From Abyssibius sp040880065 (GTDB taxonomy: Bacteria > Pseudomonadota > Alphaproteobacteria > Rhodobacterales > Rhodobacteraceae), in contig JBBDJE010000004.1 in assembly GCA_040880065.1 (NCBI GenBank), forward strand, positions 1 to 52,302: a DNA stretch of 52,302 bases, written 5' to 3'. Of the stretch, positions 26,218 through 34,245 are shown piece by piece (positions within the stretch are counted from its first letter, which is position 1; each line of letters begins with the position of its first letter). The notes under the pieces were generated by a model. It had not been told where the DNA came from and searched no databases. It saw only the letters and a list, made by a program, of their open reading frames with translations. The position numbers and the translations under genes were made by a program.

Positions 26218-27975
26218 ATGACAAAGGCCGCAAAAGACCAAACCGGATCGCCCGTAAAACCGGGGCGGCTGTCACGCCTGCGCGCATGGGCGCGCGTGGC
26301 CGCATCGAATGCCGGCACTGTTCTGGCGCGCTGGTGGCGGGCCATTATGGCCGAATTGCGCGCCGCGCTGACCGCCATTCGCCTGAAAGGGCCGGGGCAG
26401 GTGCAGTTCTGGCTGATCGCGCTGGTCATCGGCATTGTCGCGGGGCTGGCGGCGATTGGCTTTCGTGTTTCCATTCTTGCCCTGCAAGAGCTGTTTTATG
26501 GTGTTGATGATTACACCTTGGCCAGCCACCTCGCCGAGCTGCACTGGGGCTGGGTGCTTACCATCCCCGTTCTCGGCGGCTTGGCTGTCGGGCTGATTTT
26601 GAATAAATTCACCCCCGATGGGCGCGCCCAGAACCTTGCTGCGGTGATCGAGGGGGCAGCTATAGGCAACGGGCGGGTGGAAAAGCGGGTGGGGCTTGCC
26701 TCGACCCTCGCTTCGCTTATTACGCTTTCAACCGGCGGGTCCAGCGGGCGCGAAGGGCCGGTGGTGCATTTGGGCGCGATCATTTCAAGCTGGGTGTCCA
26801 ACCTCATCCATGCCGATGGCATTACCGCACGCGACCTGATGGGCTGTGCCGTTGCCGCTGCCGTTTCAGCCAGCTTCAACGCCCCCATCGCCGGTGCCTT
26901 GTTCGCGCTTGAAGTCGTGCTGCGCCATTTTGCCGTGCATGCCTTTGCGCCGATCGTTATTGCATCGGTCGCCGGCACGGTGATCAGCCGTTTGCAAATG
27001 GGCAATGTGACCGAGTTCATTCTGCCCGTGAACATGCTCGGTTTTTACGAAGAGCTTCCCGCCTTCATGCTGCTTGGCCTGCTTTGCGGCTTTGTTGCAT
27101 TTGCAATGATGCGGACGATTTTCATTGCCGAGGATGCCGGCGATTACATCGTGCGCGTATCGCGCATGCCAAAATGGTTGCGCCCCGCTGTGGCCGGTGC
27201 GCTTTTGGGCGGCATTGCCATCGCGTTCCCGCATATCATTGGCGTTGGCTACGAGACGACCGAAGCCGCGCTGACCGGCAAGCTCTTGCTATGGGAGGCG
27301 ATTGTCTTTGCCATTGTCAAATGTATTGCGGTGGCCATTACCTTTGCAGGGCGCATGGGCGGTGGCATATTTTCGCCATCGCTGATGATGGGGGCGTTTA
27401 CCGGGCTGGCATTCGGGGCGGTGGCCACCACGATTTTCCCCGGCGTTTCGGGCACAGAAACCCTGTATGCGTTGGCCGGAATGGGGGCGGTGGCGGCGGC
27501 AGTGCTGGGCGCACCCATCTCCACCACGCTGATTGTGTTTGAACTTACGGGCGACTGGCAGGCAGGCATTGCGGTGATGGTTACGGTGTCGCTGTCATCG
27601 GCACTGGCCAGCCGGCTTGTCGACCGTTCTTTCTTTCTGACGCAACTGGAACGCAAAGGCGTGCATCTGGCCGGCGGTCCGCAGGACTATTTGCCAGCAA
27701 CAATCTCTGCAGGGCGGCTTATGCGCGCAATAGGTGCCGATAATGGCCCATCGGAAAGCCAGCTTAGCGATCTGGTGGCACAAGGCGTGTTTGTCGCCCC
27801 GAATGATACGCTGGAAAAGGCGCTGCCGTTGCTCGACAAGGTGGGCGTTTTGCCTGTGGTGCGACAAGCGGCTGATGGTAGCGGCCCTGAGATCATGGGC
27901 GCGGTTTACCATGTCGACGCGCTCAAAGCCTATGCGCGCGCCTTGGCCGAAACCGCGCGCGAGGAACATTCCTGA
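26218..27975 (+). CDS. ClC-type chloride channel/antiporter with C-terminal CBS-like region
   Basis: A 585-residue membrane protein. The ClC core covers about residues 55-480. It shows GGSSGREGPVVHLGA, including the gating-glutamate position Glu179, and GGIFSPSLMMGAF for the GxFxP anion-site motif. The residues aligning by eye with the usual GSGIP motif read QNLAA before the shared IEGA, so the serine at that site appears to be Asn. The last 100 residues look like a CBS domain (FVAPNDTLEKALPLLDKVGVLPVV). It is divergent from the FAD oxidase gene across 60 bp. Ion specificity and channel versus exchanger mode are not resolved. Confidence 0.88.
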   Translation: MTKAAKDQTGSPVKPGRLSRLRAWARVAASNAGTVLARWWRAIMAELRAALTAIRLKGPGQVQFWLIALVIGIVAGLAAIGFRVSILALQELFYGVDDYTLASHLAELHWGWVLTIPVLGGLAVGLILNKFTPDGRAQNLAAVIEGAAIGNGRVEKRVGLASTLASLITLSTGGSSGREGPVVHLGAIISSWVSNLIHADGITARDLMGCAVAAAVSASFNAPIAGALFALEVVLRHFAVHAFAPIVIASVAGTVISRLQMGNVTEFILPVNMLGFYEELPAFMLLGLLCGFVAFAMMRTIFIAEDAGDYIVRVSRMPKWLRPAVAGALLGGIAIAFPHIIGVGYETTEAALTGKLLLWEAIVFAIVKCIAVAITFAGRMGGGIFSPSLMMGAFTGLAFGAVATTIFPGVSGTETLYALAGMGAVAAAVLGAPISTTLIVFELTGDWQAGIAVMVTVSLSSALASRLVDRSFFLTQLERKGVHLAGGPQDYLPATISAGRLMRAIGADNGPSESQLSDLVAQGVFVAPNDTLEKALPLLDKVGVLPVVRQAADGSGPEIMGAVYHVDALKAYARALAETAREEHS

Positions 27976-28002
27976 AGCGGCGGGCATCTTGATGTGGCAC
28001 AC

Positions 28003-28031
28003 TTGCACCGATACCGCCCAACGCGCATAGT
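28003..28031 (+). promoter_or_regulatory. Candidate sigma-70 promoter for the Gfo/Idh/MocA gene
   Basis: TTGCAC (28003-28008) and CATAGT (28026-28031) are exactly 17 bp apart, 29 bp before the gene start. The same TTGCAC-N17 arrangement recurs at 45773. Motif evidence only. Confidence 0.4.
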
Positions 28032-28059
28032 GCAGCCGAAAGCATATAAAGGGGCGATG

Positions 28060-29031
28060 ATGACGGGCAAACCATTCAATTTTGGCGTGCTGGGCGCTTC
28101 GAATTTTGCGGCAGGCACGATGGCACCTGCCATTCATGCCGCCCAAGGTGTGCGCCTTGCGGCACTTGCCAGTCAGAACGCAGCGGGTATTGCACGCTTT
28201 GCCGCATTTTGCCCCGATTTGCGGGTGCATGACAGCTATGAAGCCCTGCTGGCCGACCCTGAAATTGATGCTGTTTACATTCCGTTGCCCAACCATTTGC
28301 ATGTGGAATGGGCGCTCAAGGCCAATGCGGCGGGCAAGCATGTGCTATGCGAAAAGCCCATTGCGCTAAAGACCGCGGAAATTGACCGGCTGATCGCCGC
28401 GCGCGACGCCAGCGGGCTGCAACTGGCCGAGGCATATATGATCGTGCACCACCCACAATGGCACCGCGCCAAGGCGCTGCTGGCCGAAGGTGCGATTGGT
28501 GATTTGCGGCATGTCGATGGTGTGTTCAGCTTTCCGCTGGCCGAAGGGCAGAACATTCGCAACCGGCCGGAAACCGGCGGTGGCGCGCTGCGTGATGTCG
28601 GCGTTTATCCGATTGGCGCAACCCGCTTTGCCACAGGGGCGGAGCCTGTATCCATTCGTGCCGCGCAAATGGAGTTTGTGAACGGCATTGATACCTACAC
28701 CAATTTCAGTGCCGATTTTGGCAGCTTCACGCTCAATACCATGGTGTCGATCCGTATGGCGGCGCGGCAGGAAATGGTTTTTCATGGCACCAAAGGCGTG
28801 ATGCGGCTGAACGCGGCCTTTACGGCAAACGTTGTCGGGCTGCCCGAGGTTGCGCTTGAACTGGCAGATAATCGTCTGGTGGTCGAGCGGTTTGCCAATA
28901 TCAACCAATATGTTTTGCAGGTGCAGGCCTTTTGCTTCGCCGCGCGCAATGGGACACCTTATGCATGGCCGCTTGAACAGGCGCGCGGCACGCAGGCAAT
29001 GCTTGAAATGGTGTTCGCGGCGGGTGCCTAA
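28060..29031 (+). CDS. Gfo/Idh/MocA-family NAD(P)-dependent oxidoreductase
   Basis: A 323-residue cytoplasmic oxidoreductase. The N-terminal Rossmann domain begins with FGVLGASNFAAGTMAPAI and contains IDAVYIPLPNHLH and the characteristic CEKPIALKTAEID. The C-terminal alpha/beta substrate domain includes GGGALRDVGVYPIGATR. Two adjacent ATGs (28057, 28060) occur; AAGGGG 5 nt before 28060 favours the second. Members oxidise sugars, cyclitols or their derivatives, and the substrate is not predictable here. The gene is convergent with a VOC gene whose intact frame would have overlapped its stop by 4 nt. Confidence 0.88.
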   Translation: MTGKPFNFGVLGASNFAAGTMAPAIHAAQGVRLAALASQNAAGIARFAAFCPDLRVHDSYEALLADPEIDAVYIPLPNHLHVEWALKANAAGKHVLCEKPIALKTAEIDRLIAARDASGLQLAEAYMIVHHPQWHRAKALLAEGAIGDLRHVDGVFSFPLAEGQNIRNRPETGGGALRDVGVYPIGATRFATGAEPVSIRAAQMEFVNGIDTYTNFSADFGSFTLNTMVSIRMAARQEMVFHGTKGVMRLNAAFTANVVGLPEVALELADNRLVVERFANINQYVLQVQAFCFAARNGTPYAWPLEQARGTQAMLEMVFAAGA

Positions 29032-29473
29032 ATCTGCTCGGGGTCGCTTGGCAGGGTGAGGAGCCATCAGCGTTCAGCGGCCAGAACGGGTTCATCGCCA
29101 ACTCCCAGACATGGCCATCGGGGTCGGCGAAATAGCCGGAATAGCCACCCCAAAACACATCCTCTGGTGCTTTGAGCGCTTTGGCCCCGGCAGCCAATGC
29201 GCGGGCAAAGGCAGTGTCTACTTCGTCTTTGGTGCTGAAATTTTGCGCCAAAGTCATGGCGCCGGTGCCAAGCATAGCCCCCGCGCGGCCCTGATCTTCG
29301 GCCAGAGCTGCACGGCCAAACAGGCCCAGCACCGCGCCGTGCATCTGGAAAAACACAATGCCATCCGATGCGCGCGCCTCAACCCAGCCAAGCGCGTTGT
29401 AAAACGCCTTGGCACGGCTCAACTCTTCAACCCCCAATGTGATCAGGGTTACGCGCTGTGCGGTCATGGTCAT
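28901..29473 (-). CDS. VOC/glyoxalase-like protein with a probable C-terminal frameshift
   Basis: A vicinal-oxygen-chelate domain spans the first 135 residues: VTLITLGVEELSRAKAFY at the start and GYSGYFADPDGHVWELAMNPFWPL at the end of the domain. AGGAGG precedes ATG 29473. After NADGS the frame reads into an arginine/proline-rich tail and stops only at 28901, overlapping the oxidoreductase by 131 bp. Shifting frame near 29060 by one missing C gives L-T-L-P-S-D-P-E-Q-I and TAG at 29028-29030. That restores a normal VOC ending and a 4-nt convergent overlap. I therefore read this as a frameshifted gene or a sequencing error. The substrate is unknown. Confidence 0.75.
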   Translation of the reverse strand: MTMTAQRVTLITLGVEELSRAKAFYNALGWVEARASDGIVFFQMHGAVLGLFGRAALAEDQGRAGAMLGTGAMTLAQNFSTKDEVDTAFARALAAGAKALKAPEDVFWGGYSGYFADPDGHVWELAMNPFWPLNADGSSPCQATPSRFRHPPRTPFQALPACRAPVQAAMHKVSHCARRSKRPAPAKHIG

Positions 29474-29504
29474 ATAGCCTCCTGCCATGGTTGCTTGGGG
29501 TATT

Positions 29505-31319
29505 TCACGAAATCGGCGCGCAGGCTTCGCGCAGCCAAGTTTGGCATGCTGCGCTGACAAGCGGGCCAATTTCTGCCAATACGCGAGCATGATAGCTGTT
29601 GAGCCAGTCACGTTGGGCAGAATTCAGCAAAGCCGCTTCAATCAGTCGCCGGTCGATGGGCGCAAGTGTAATGGTTTCAAAGGCATGCATGGGCCGATCG
29701 CCGCCCTCAACGGGCAGGGCCGGCGTTGTGGCCATCAGGTTTTCGAGCCTGATGCCGAAAGCCCCCTCGCGGTAATAGCCCGGCTCGTTTGACAGAACCA
29801 CACCCGCCTCAATTGGCGCGATTGCGCGGCGCGCCAGCCCGTGCGGGCCTTCATGCACACCCAGATAGGCACCCACACCATGCCCGGTGCCGTGGTCATA
29901 ATCCTGCCCGGCAGCCCAAAGGGCTGCACGCGCCAGCACATCAATATGGGCACCCGCTATACCTTCGGGAAAGCGCAGGCGCGACATATCAATCAAGCCG
30001 GCCAAAACGCGGGTGAAGGGGGCAATCGCCTCGGGCGGGGCCGTGCCAATCGCCACGGTGCGGGTAATATCGGTGGTGCCATCCAGATATTGTGCGCCGC
30101 TATCCACCAAAAGCAATTCGCCGGGGTTTACGGCGCGGTTGGTCTCTTTGGTGACGCGATAATGGATGATCGCCCCGTTCGGACCCGCCCCGCAGATGGT
30201 TTCAAAGGAAATATCGGTCATCTGGTTGGCGCTGGTGCGGATCGCCTCAAGCTTGGTGACCACGTCTATTTCCGTTAGCCCGCCTTTGGGCGCGGTTTCG
30301 TCGAGCCAGAACAGAAATTCAGCCATCGCCGCCCCGTCGCGCAGATGCGCGGCGCGCATTCCGGCCAGTTCAGCGGGGTTTTTGCGTGCTTTGGGCAGGC
30401 GGCACGGGTCAGGATAGGGGCGGGGGTGTTCGAGTTGGTCGGCTATCCAAACCGGCGCGCTGGCCAGATCAACCCCGACAGGCACATCAAGCGCATGCAA
30501 AACTGCACCAAGCTCGCCCGGCGCAACGGGCCGGATATCGGGGCCAAAATGGTCACTCAAAGCCGGTGTAATGCGGGCGGGGTCAACAAACAGGTCAACC
30601 TTTTCATCATCATAGGCAATGGCAAAGGCAAGCACGACCGGCGTGCGCGCAATATCGGCCCCGCGCAAATTCAACAGCCATGCGATGGAATCCGGAAGGC
30701 TCAGCACACAAGCCGCCAACCCCGCTTTGCGCAAACCTTCGGCCAATGCTGCACGTTTGTCGGCGCTGGGAACACCCGCAAATTCCAGCGGATGCGGCAC
30801 AATGGGCGCAGCAGGGCGCCGGGGCTGGTCGGCCCAGATTGCGTCGATCGGGTTATCGGGCGTGCCTGTTGCCGATTGGCACTTCACAAGCGTGGCGGCT
30901 TTCGGGGCCAAAACCGCCTCCAGCGCCTTAATCTGCTCGTCGGTGTGCAGCATCGGATCATAGCCGATTTTTGCCCCGCGCGGCGCGTGTTCGGCCAGCC
31001 AGCTACCACTGGCGGCGGGCGGCACATGCACAGGGGTAAAGGCGGCACTGTCGCACTGCGCCACGGCCTGCAAACGATAGCGGCCATCTACCTCAACCCC
31101 GGCTTTGTCGGCCAGCACCAGCCCCAAACCAGCCGAGCCGGTAAAGCCGGTAAGCCAGGCCAGACGCTCATCGGCGGGCGCAACATTTTCGCCCTGATGC
31201 GCATCGGCGCGCGGCACCAGAAACCCGTTTAGCCCGCGGCGCGCAAGCTCTTCGCGCAGCATTTTCAGCCGCACGGCCCCGGTGCTTGGCGATGTGGTGG
31301 CTTCAAAGGTCTGGAACAT
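29505..31319 (-). CDS. Aminopeptidase P family (Xaa-Pro aminopeptidase, M24B), three-domain type
   Basis: A 604-residue peptidase releasing N-terminal residues next to proline. Two creatinase-like N-terminal domains precede the catalytic pita-bread domain. Metal ligands are visible in LLVDSGAQYLDGTTDITRT (two Asp), GTGHGVGAYLGVHEGP (His), SNEPGYY (Glu) and IRLEN (Glu), so the enzyme should be active. The length matches the approximately 600-residue cytosolic APP1 type rather than the 440-residue PepP. I chose ATG 31319 (MFQTFEA). The frame is open to 31586, but those residues cover the promoter region of the divergent gene. Confidence 0.92.
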   Translation of the reverse strand: MFQTFEATTSPSTGAVRLKMLREELARRGLNGFLVPRADAHQGENVAPADERLAWLTGFTGSAGLGLVLADKAGVEVDGRYRLQAVAQCDSAAFTPVHVPPAASGSWLAEHAPRGAKIGYDPMLHTDEQIKALEAVLAPKAATLVKCQSATGTPDNPIDAIWADQPRRPAAPIVPHPLEFAGVPSADKRAALAEGLRKAGLAACVLSLPDSIAWLLNLRGADIARTPVVLAFAIAYDDEKVDLFVDPARITPALSDHFGPDIRPVAPGELGAVLHALDVPVGVDLASAPVWIADQLEHPRPYPDPCRLPKARKNPAELAGMRAAHLRDGAAMAEFLFWLDETAPKGGLTEIDVVTKLEAIRTSANQMTDISFETICGAGPNGAIIHYRVTKETNRAVNPGELLLVDSGAQYLDGTTDITRTVAIGTAPPEAIAPFTRVLAGLIDMSRLRFPEGIAGAHIDVLARAALWAAGQDYDHGTGHGVGAYLGVHEGPHGLARRAIAPIEAGVVLSNEPGYYREGAFGIRLENLMATTPALPVEGGDRPMHAFETITLAPIDRRLIEAALLNSAQRDWLNSYHARVLAEIGPLVSAACQTWLREACAPIS

Positions 31320-31356
31320 GGTATCCGGCTTTCTGTGGTCATGTGGCATATGCCGT

Positions 31357-31385
31357 TTGCGCAGTGAAACAAACATGGCTAGCAT
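31357..31385 (+). promoter_or_regulatory. Candidate promoter for the small membrane protein gene
   Basis: TTGCGC (31357-31362) and TAGCAT (31380-31385) are 17 bp apart, 30 bp before the ATG at 31416, in the divergent gap next to the aminopeptidase gene. Motif match only. Confidence 0.35.
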
Positions 31386-31415
31386 CGTGGCGGATGGAAT
31401 ACGAAAGGGCCGGGA

Positions 31416-31844
31416 ATGGCAAGGCTGCTGGCATTCATAATTTTCATCGCGGCGCTGGCTGCCGGTGGTGCGGATGTGTTCACCGCGCTGGACAAGCGCA
31501 CCGACATCCATTTCCAGCCGATCGGGGATTACTGGTTCCAACTGCACCCTGACAGCCTGTTCGGTTTGCAGGGCTTGTTCGAGCAAATGGGCCTATGGTC
31601 GCTCATGGAATATATGTTCGAGTTTTTGCTGATGCCCGCAGCCCCGACCCTTGCCGTTATTGCCATTGTGCTGTGGATTTTGGGCGGCCTGTTCAAGCGC
31701 CGCCCTACGGCACCCCCCAAGCCCGGCAAGGTGCAAGTTGCCAAAAACTCGACCCGCGCGCGGCGCAACGCAGATTCCAAACATGCGGGCATGCACCGCG
31801 AGGCGCATACCGCCAGCAGCGGGCCGGTCAGGCGAATGCGCTGA
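31416..31844 (+). CDS. Small membrane protein of unknown function
   Basis: A 142-residue protein with a hydrophobic N-terminus (LLAFIIFIAALAAGGADVF, a span or uncleaved signal), a roughly 40-residue loop (DIHFQPIGDYWFQLHPDSLFGLQ), and a second span near 72-92 (APTLAVIAIVLWILGGLF). A basic, proline-containing tail follows (KRRPTAPPKPGKVQVAKNS). The topology suggests a loop between two spans with a charged C-terminus. It overlaps the convergent cobT by 17 bp. No family recognised. Confidence 0.72.
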   Translation: MARLLAFIIFIAALAAGGADVFTALDKRTDIHFQPIGDYWFQLHPDSLFGLQGLFEQMGLWSLMEYMFEFLLMPAAPTLAVIAIVLWILGGLFKRRPTAPPKPGKVQVAKNSTRARRNADSKHAGMHREAHTASSGPVRRMR

Positions 31845-33696
31845 TGCGCCTGCGTTTGCGGTTATCGGTTTCAAACAGGCTGGCAAGCTGTTCGGTCATC
31901 GCACCTGCAAGCTGCTCGACATCGGTAATGGTGACGGCGCGTTTGTAGTAACGTGTAACATCATGGCCAATGCCAATGGCCAAAAGCTCGACCGCACGGC
32001 GTTTTTCAACCATTTCAATGACATCGCGCAAATGCTTTTCAAGGTAGTTGGCGGGGTTCACGCTCAGCGTGCTGTCATCCACCGGTGCACCATCGGAAAT
32101 CACCATCAGGATTTTGCGGGCCTCGCGGCGGGATGTAATGCGCCGATGCGCCCATTCCAGCGCCTCGCCGTCAATGTTTTCCTTCAGCAAGCCCTCTTTC
32201 ATCATCAGCCCAAGGTTGGGGCGCGCGCGCCGCCATGGCGCATCGGCCGATTTATAGATGATATGGCGCAAGTCATTCAGGCGGCCGGGCAAAGCGGGGC
32301 GGTTGGCAGCCAGCCATGCCTCGCGGCTTTGGCCACCCTTCCATGCGCGCGTGGTAAAGCCCAGAATTTCGCATTTCACCTGGCAGCGTTCCAGCGTGCG
32401 GGCCAGAACATCGGCGCAAATCGCAGCAATGGAAATGGGGCGACCGCGCATCGAGCCGGAATTGTCGAGCAACAGCGTCACCACCGTATCGCGAAACTCG
32501 GTCTCCTGTTCTTGTTTGAAGCTGAGCGGCGTTGTCGGGTTGGCGACCACACGGGCAAGGCGGGCCGCATCAAGCGTGCCTTCCTCCAAATCAAACTCCC
32601 ATGCGCGGTTTTGCTGGGCTTGTAGGCGGCGTTGCAGCTTGTTGGCAAGCCGGCTGACCGCGCCTTTCAGCGGTTCAAGCTGTTGGTCGAGATAGCTGCG
32701 CAATCGCTCCAGCTCGGCAGGGTCGGCAAGGTCTTCTGCGTGAATTTCCTCGTCAAACGCGGTCTGATACACCCTGTAATTGACATCGGCTTCGGAAACT
32801 GGCGGCGGCGGCGCGGTTTCATCGGGTGGCGCGCCGTCTTGCATTTCGGCGTCTTCCATCGGCTCGGCATCGGCATCGTCTTGCAGCGCGGCCTGGGCCT
32901 GTTGCTGCTGCTCGTCCTCGCTGCTTTCCTGACTATCCTCGTCGGAAGGCTCGCCCTCGCTCTCGTCCTCGCCGCCATCGTTTTGCGGCTCGCTGTCTTC
33001 ACCCTCGGACTCAGCACTGTCTTCGGCTTCGTCGTCCATCTCGTCGGGGTCGTCGCCTAGCTGGTCGCCATAGCCGAGGTCGGATATCACCTGCCGCGCC
33101 AACCGTGCGAAGCTGGCCTGATCATCCATCATTTCCGAGGCGTCGCGCAGCCGGTCGCCGGCATTGCTGTCCAGAAAGCCTTGCCAAAGGTTCAGCACGT
33201 TGTCAGCCCCTTCGGGCAAGGCGCGGCCCGTAGCCATCTGGCGCAGGTAATAGCCCGCTGCGGTGGCCAGCGGCGCATCGGCAGCGTCGCGCAGTTGGGC
33301 ATAGCCCATGCGCTTGGCATCGGCCCCGATGCGCGCGTCTATGTTGCGCTGTGTGCCGGGCATTGTGTCGGCCCCCATCGCCTCGCAGCGGGCGGTTTCC
33401 ATCGCCTCATACAAGGCCGCCGCCGTTTCGCCTTGTGGTCGATAGCGCCGATGCACACCCGTATCATGAAAGCGCAGCTTTAGCGCCAGCGCATCGGCGG
33501 TGCCGCGCGCGGCAATCACCTCATCAGCCGCCATGCGGCGCGAAACCTGCGGCAGGCGCAACCCGCCATCACCCGTCAGCCCTGCAGGGTCGAGCGAGAA
33601 TGTCACCTTCAACTCACCATCACCGGCAATCGCGCGCGTGGCTTCCACCAGCGCCTTTTTGAACGGATCAGAGGGGTTGTCGGTTGGTTTAGCCAC
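31828..33696 (-). CDS. cobT: Cobaltochelatase subunit CobT
   Basis: Subunit of the aerobic, ATP-dependent cobaltochelatase (CobN-CobS-CobT) that inserts cobalt into hydrogenobyrinic acid a,c-diamide during cobalamin synthesis. The 622 residues comprise an N-terminal CobT domain, a central Asp/Glu/Ser-rich acidic region from about residue 210 to 320, and a C-terminal von Willebrand A domain with MIDAS motif DNSGS starting at Asp411. It starts with GTG at 33696, directly behind the upstream TAA, with GGAGG 7 nt upstream lying inside the preceding gene. Confidence 0.94.
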   Translation of the reverse strand: MAKPTDNPSDPFKKALVEATRAIAGDGELKVTFSLDPAGLTGDGGLRLPQVSRRMAADEVIAARGTADALALKLRFHDTGVHRRYRPQGETAAALYEAMETARCEAMGADTMPGTQRNIDARIGADAKRMGYAQLRDAADAPLATAAGYYLRQMATGRALPEGADNVLNLWQGFLDSNAGDRLRDASEMMDDQASFARLARQVISDLGYGDQLGDDPDEMDDEAEDSAESEGEDSEPQNDGGEDESEGEPSDEDSQESSEDEQQQQAQAALQDDADAEPMEDAEMQDGAPPDETAPPPPVSEADVNYRVYQTAFDEEIHAEDLADPAELERLRSYLDQQLEPLKGAVSRLANKLQRRLQAQQNRAWEFDLEEGTLDAARLARVVANPTTPLSFKQEQETEFRDTVVTLLLDNSGSMRGRPISIAAICADVLARTLERCQVKCEILGFTTRAWKGGQSREAWLAANRPALPGRLNDLRHIIYKSADAPWRRARPNLGLMMKEGLLKENIDGEALEWAHRRITSRREARKILMVISDGAPVDDSTLSVNPANYLEKHLRDVIEMVEKRRAVELLAIGIGHDVTRYYKRAVTITDVEQLAGAMTEQLASLFETDNRKRRRISAFA

Positions 33697-34245
33697 TTAT
33701 TGGCCTCCAGGTATTAACGGCGTTGCAGAATGATTGGAGGTATCGTGCAGGATGTCCCACGCTTCGCGGTAGGGCGCTAGCCAATTCTGGCCAAATTCAG
33801 AATCATCGCCAAGAAGCTTGCTATTGTCGGGAGATAATCGGCGGAAGTTTGAATCTTTTCTGACATGACCATTTTTACCGGTTCCCGCCAACCAAGTTGC
33901 ATGCGTTCGCGCAATGACATTGGCGACAGTCTCGCTTGGCAAAACGTATACAACCGGCAAATCCGTGACTGATGTGCCGAGGTCGACGAAACAGTAAAAA
34001 ATATTTGAACCCACAATGGTTTCGTGTTTGCGGCCCATGTGCCAACCGCCGTCCGATCCTTTTTCCCACCGTGTTTTGACCTGAATTGCGCAAAGCTGCA
34101 TGCCATCAACCGATGTCACGACAATATCCATATTTGGAACGCCCTGAGGCGCTAATGCCGCGATCAAACCTCGTGAAAGCAAGCGGGACATGACGAGATG
34201 TTCACCCGCTGCGCCAGTTAGCGAAGTTGATGCAATTCCGATCAT
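33697..34245 (-). CDS. PD-(D/E)XK-like protein of unknown function, between cobS and cobT
   Basis: A 182-residue soluble protein. GAAGEHLVMSRLLSRG, then NMDIVVTSVDG and CAIQVKTRW, follow the E...D...xVK spacing of the PD-(D/E)XK nuclease core. WHMGRKHETI and FYCFVDLG lie downstream. Its ATG shares one base with the cobS TGA (TGATG; a GTG one codon earlier is possible), and its last codons carry the cobT ribosome site. It is therefore fused into the operon. The sequence is less GC-rich than its neighbours: 27 of 60 bases are G/C at 33781-33840 against 43 of 60 at 33241-33300 in cobT, suggesting acquisition. Nuclease activity is inferred and the biological role is unknown. Confidence 0.7.
   Translation of the reverse strand: MIGIASTSLTGAAGEHLVMSRLLSRGLIAALAPQGVPNMDIVVTSVDGMQLCAIQVKTRWEKGSDGGWHMGRKHETIVGSNIFYCFVDLGTSVTDLPVVYVLPSETVANVIARTHATWLAGTGKNGHVRKDSNFRRLSPDNSKLLGDDSEFGQNWLAPYREAWDILHDTSNHSATPLIPGGQ

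Noticed and set aside
28901..29027. Genuine C-terminal extension of the VOC protein
   Set aside because: The tail is atypical and antisense to the oxidoreductase; a one-base shift restores a normal ending.
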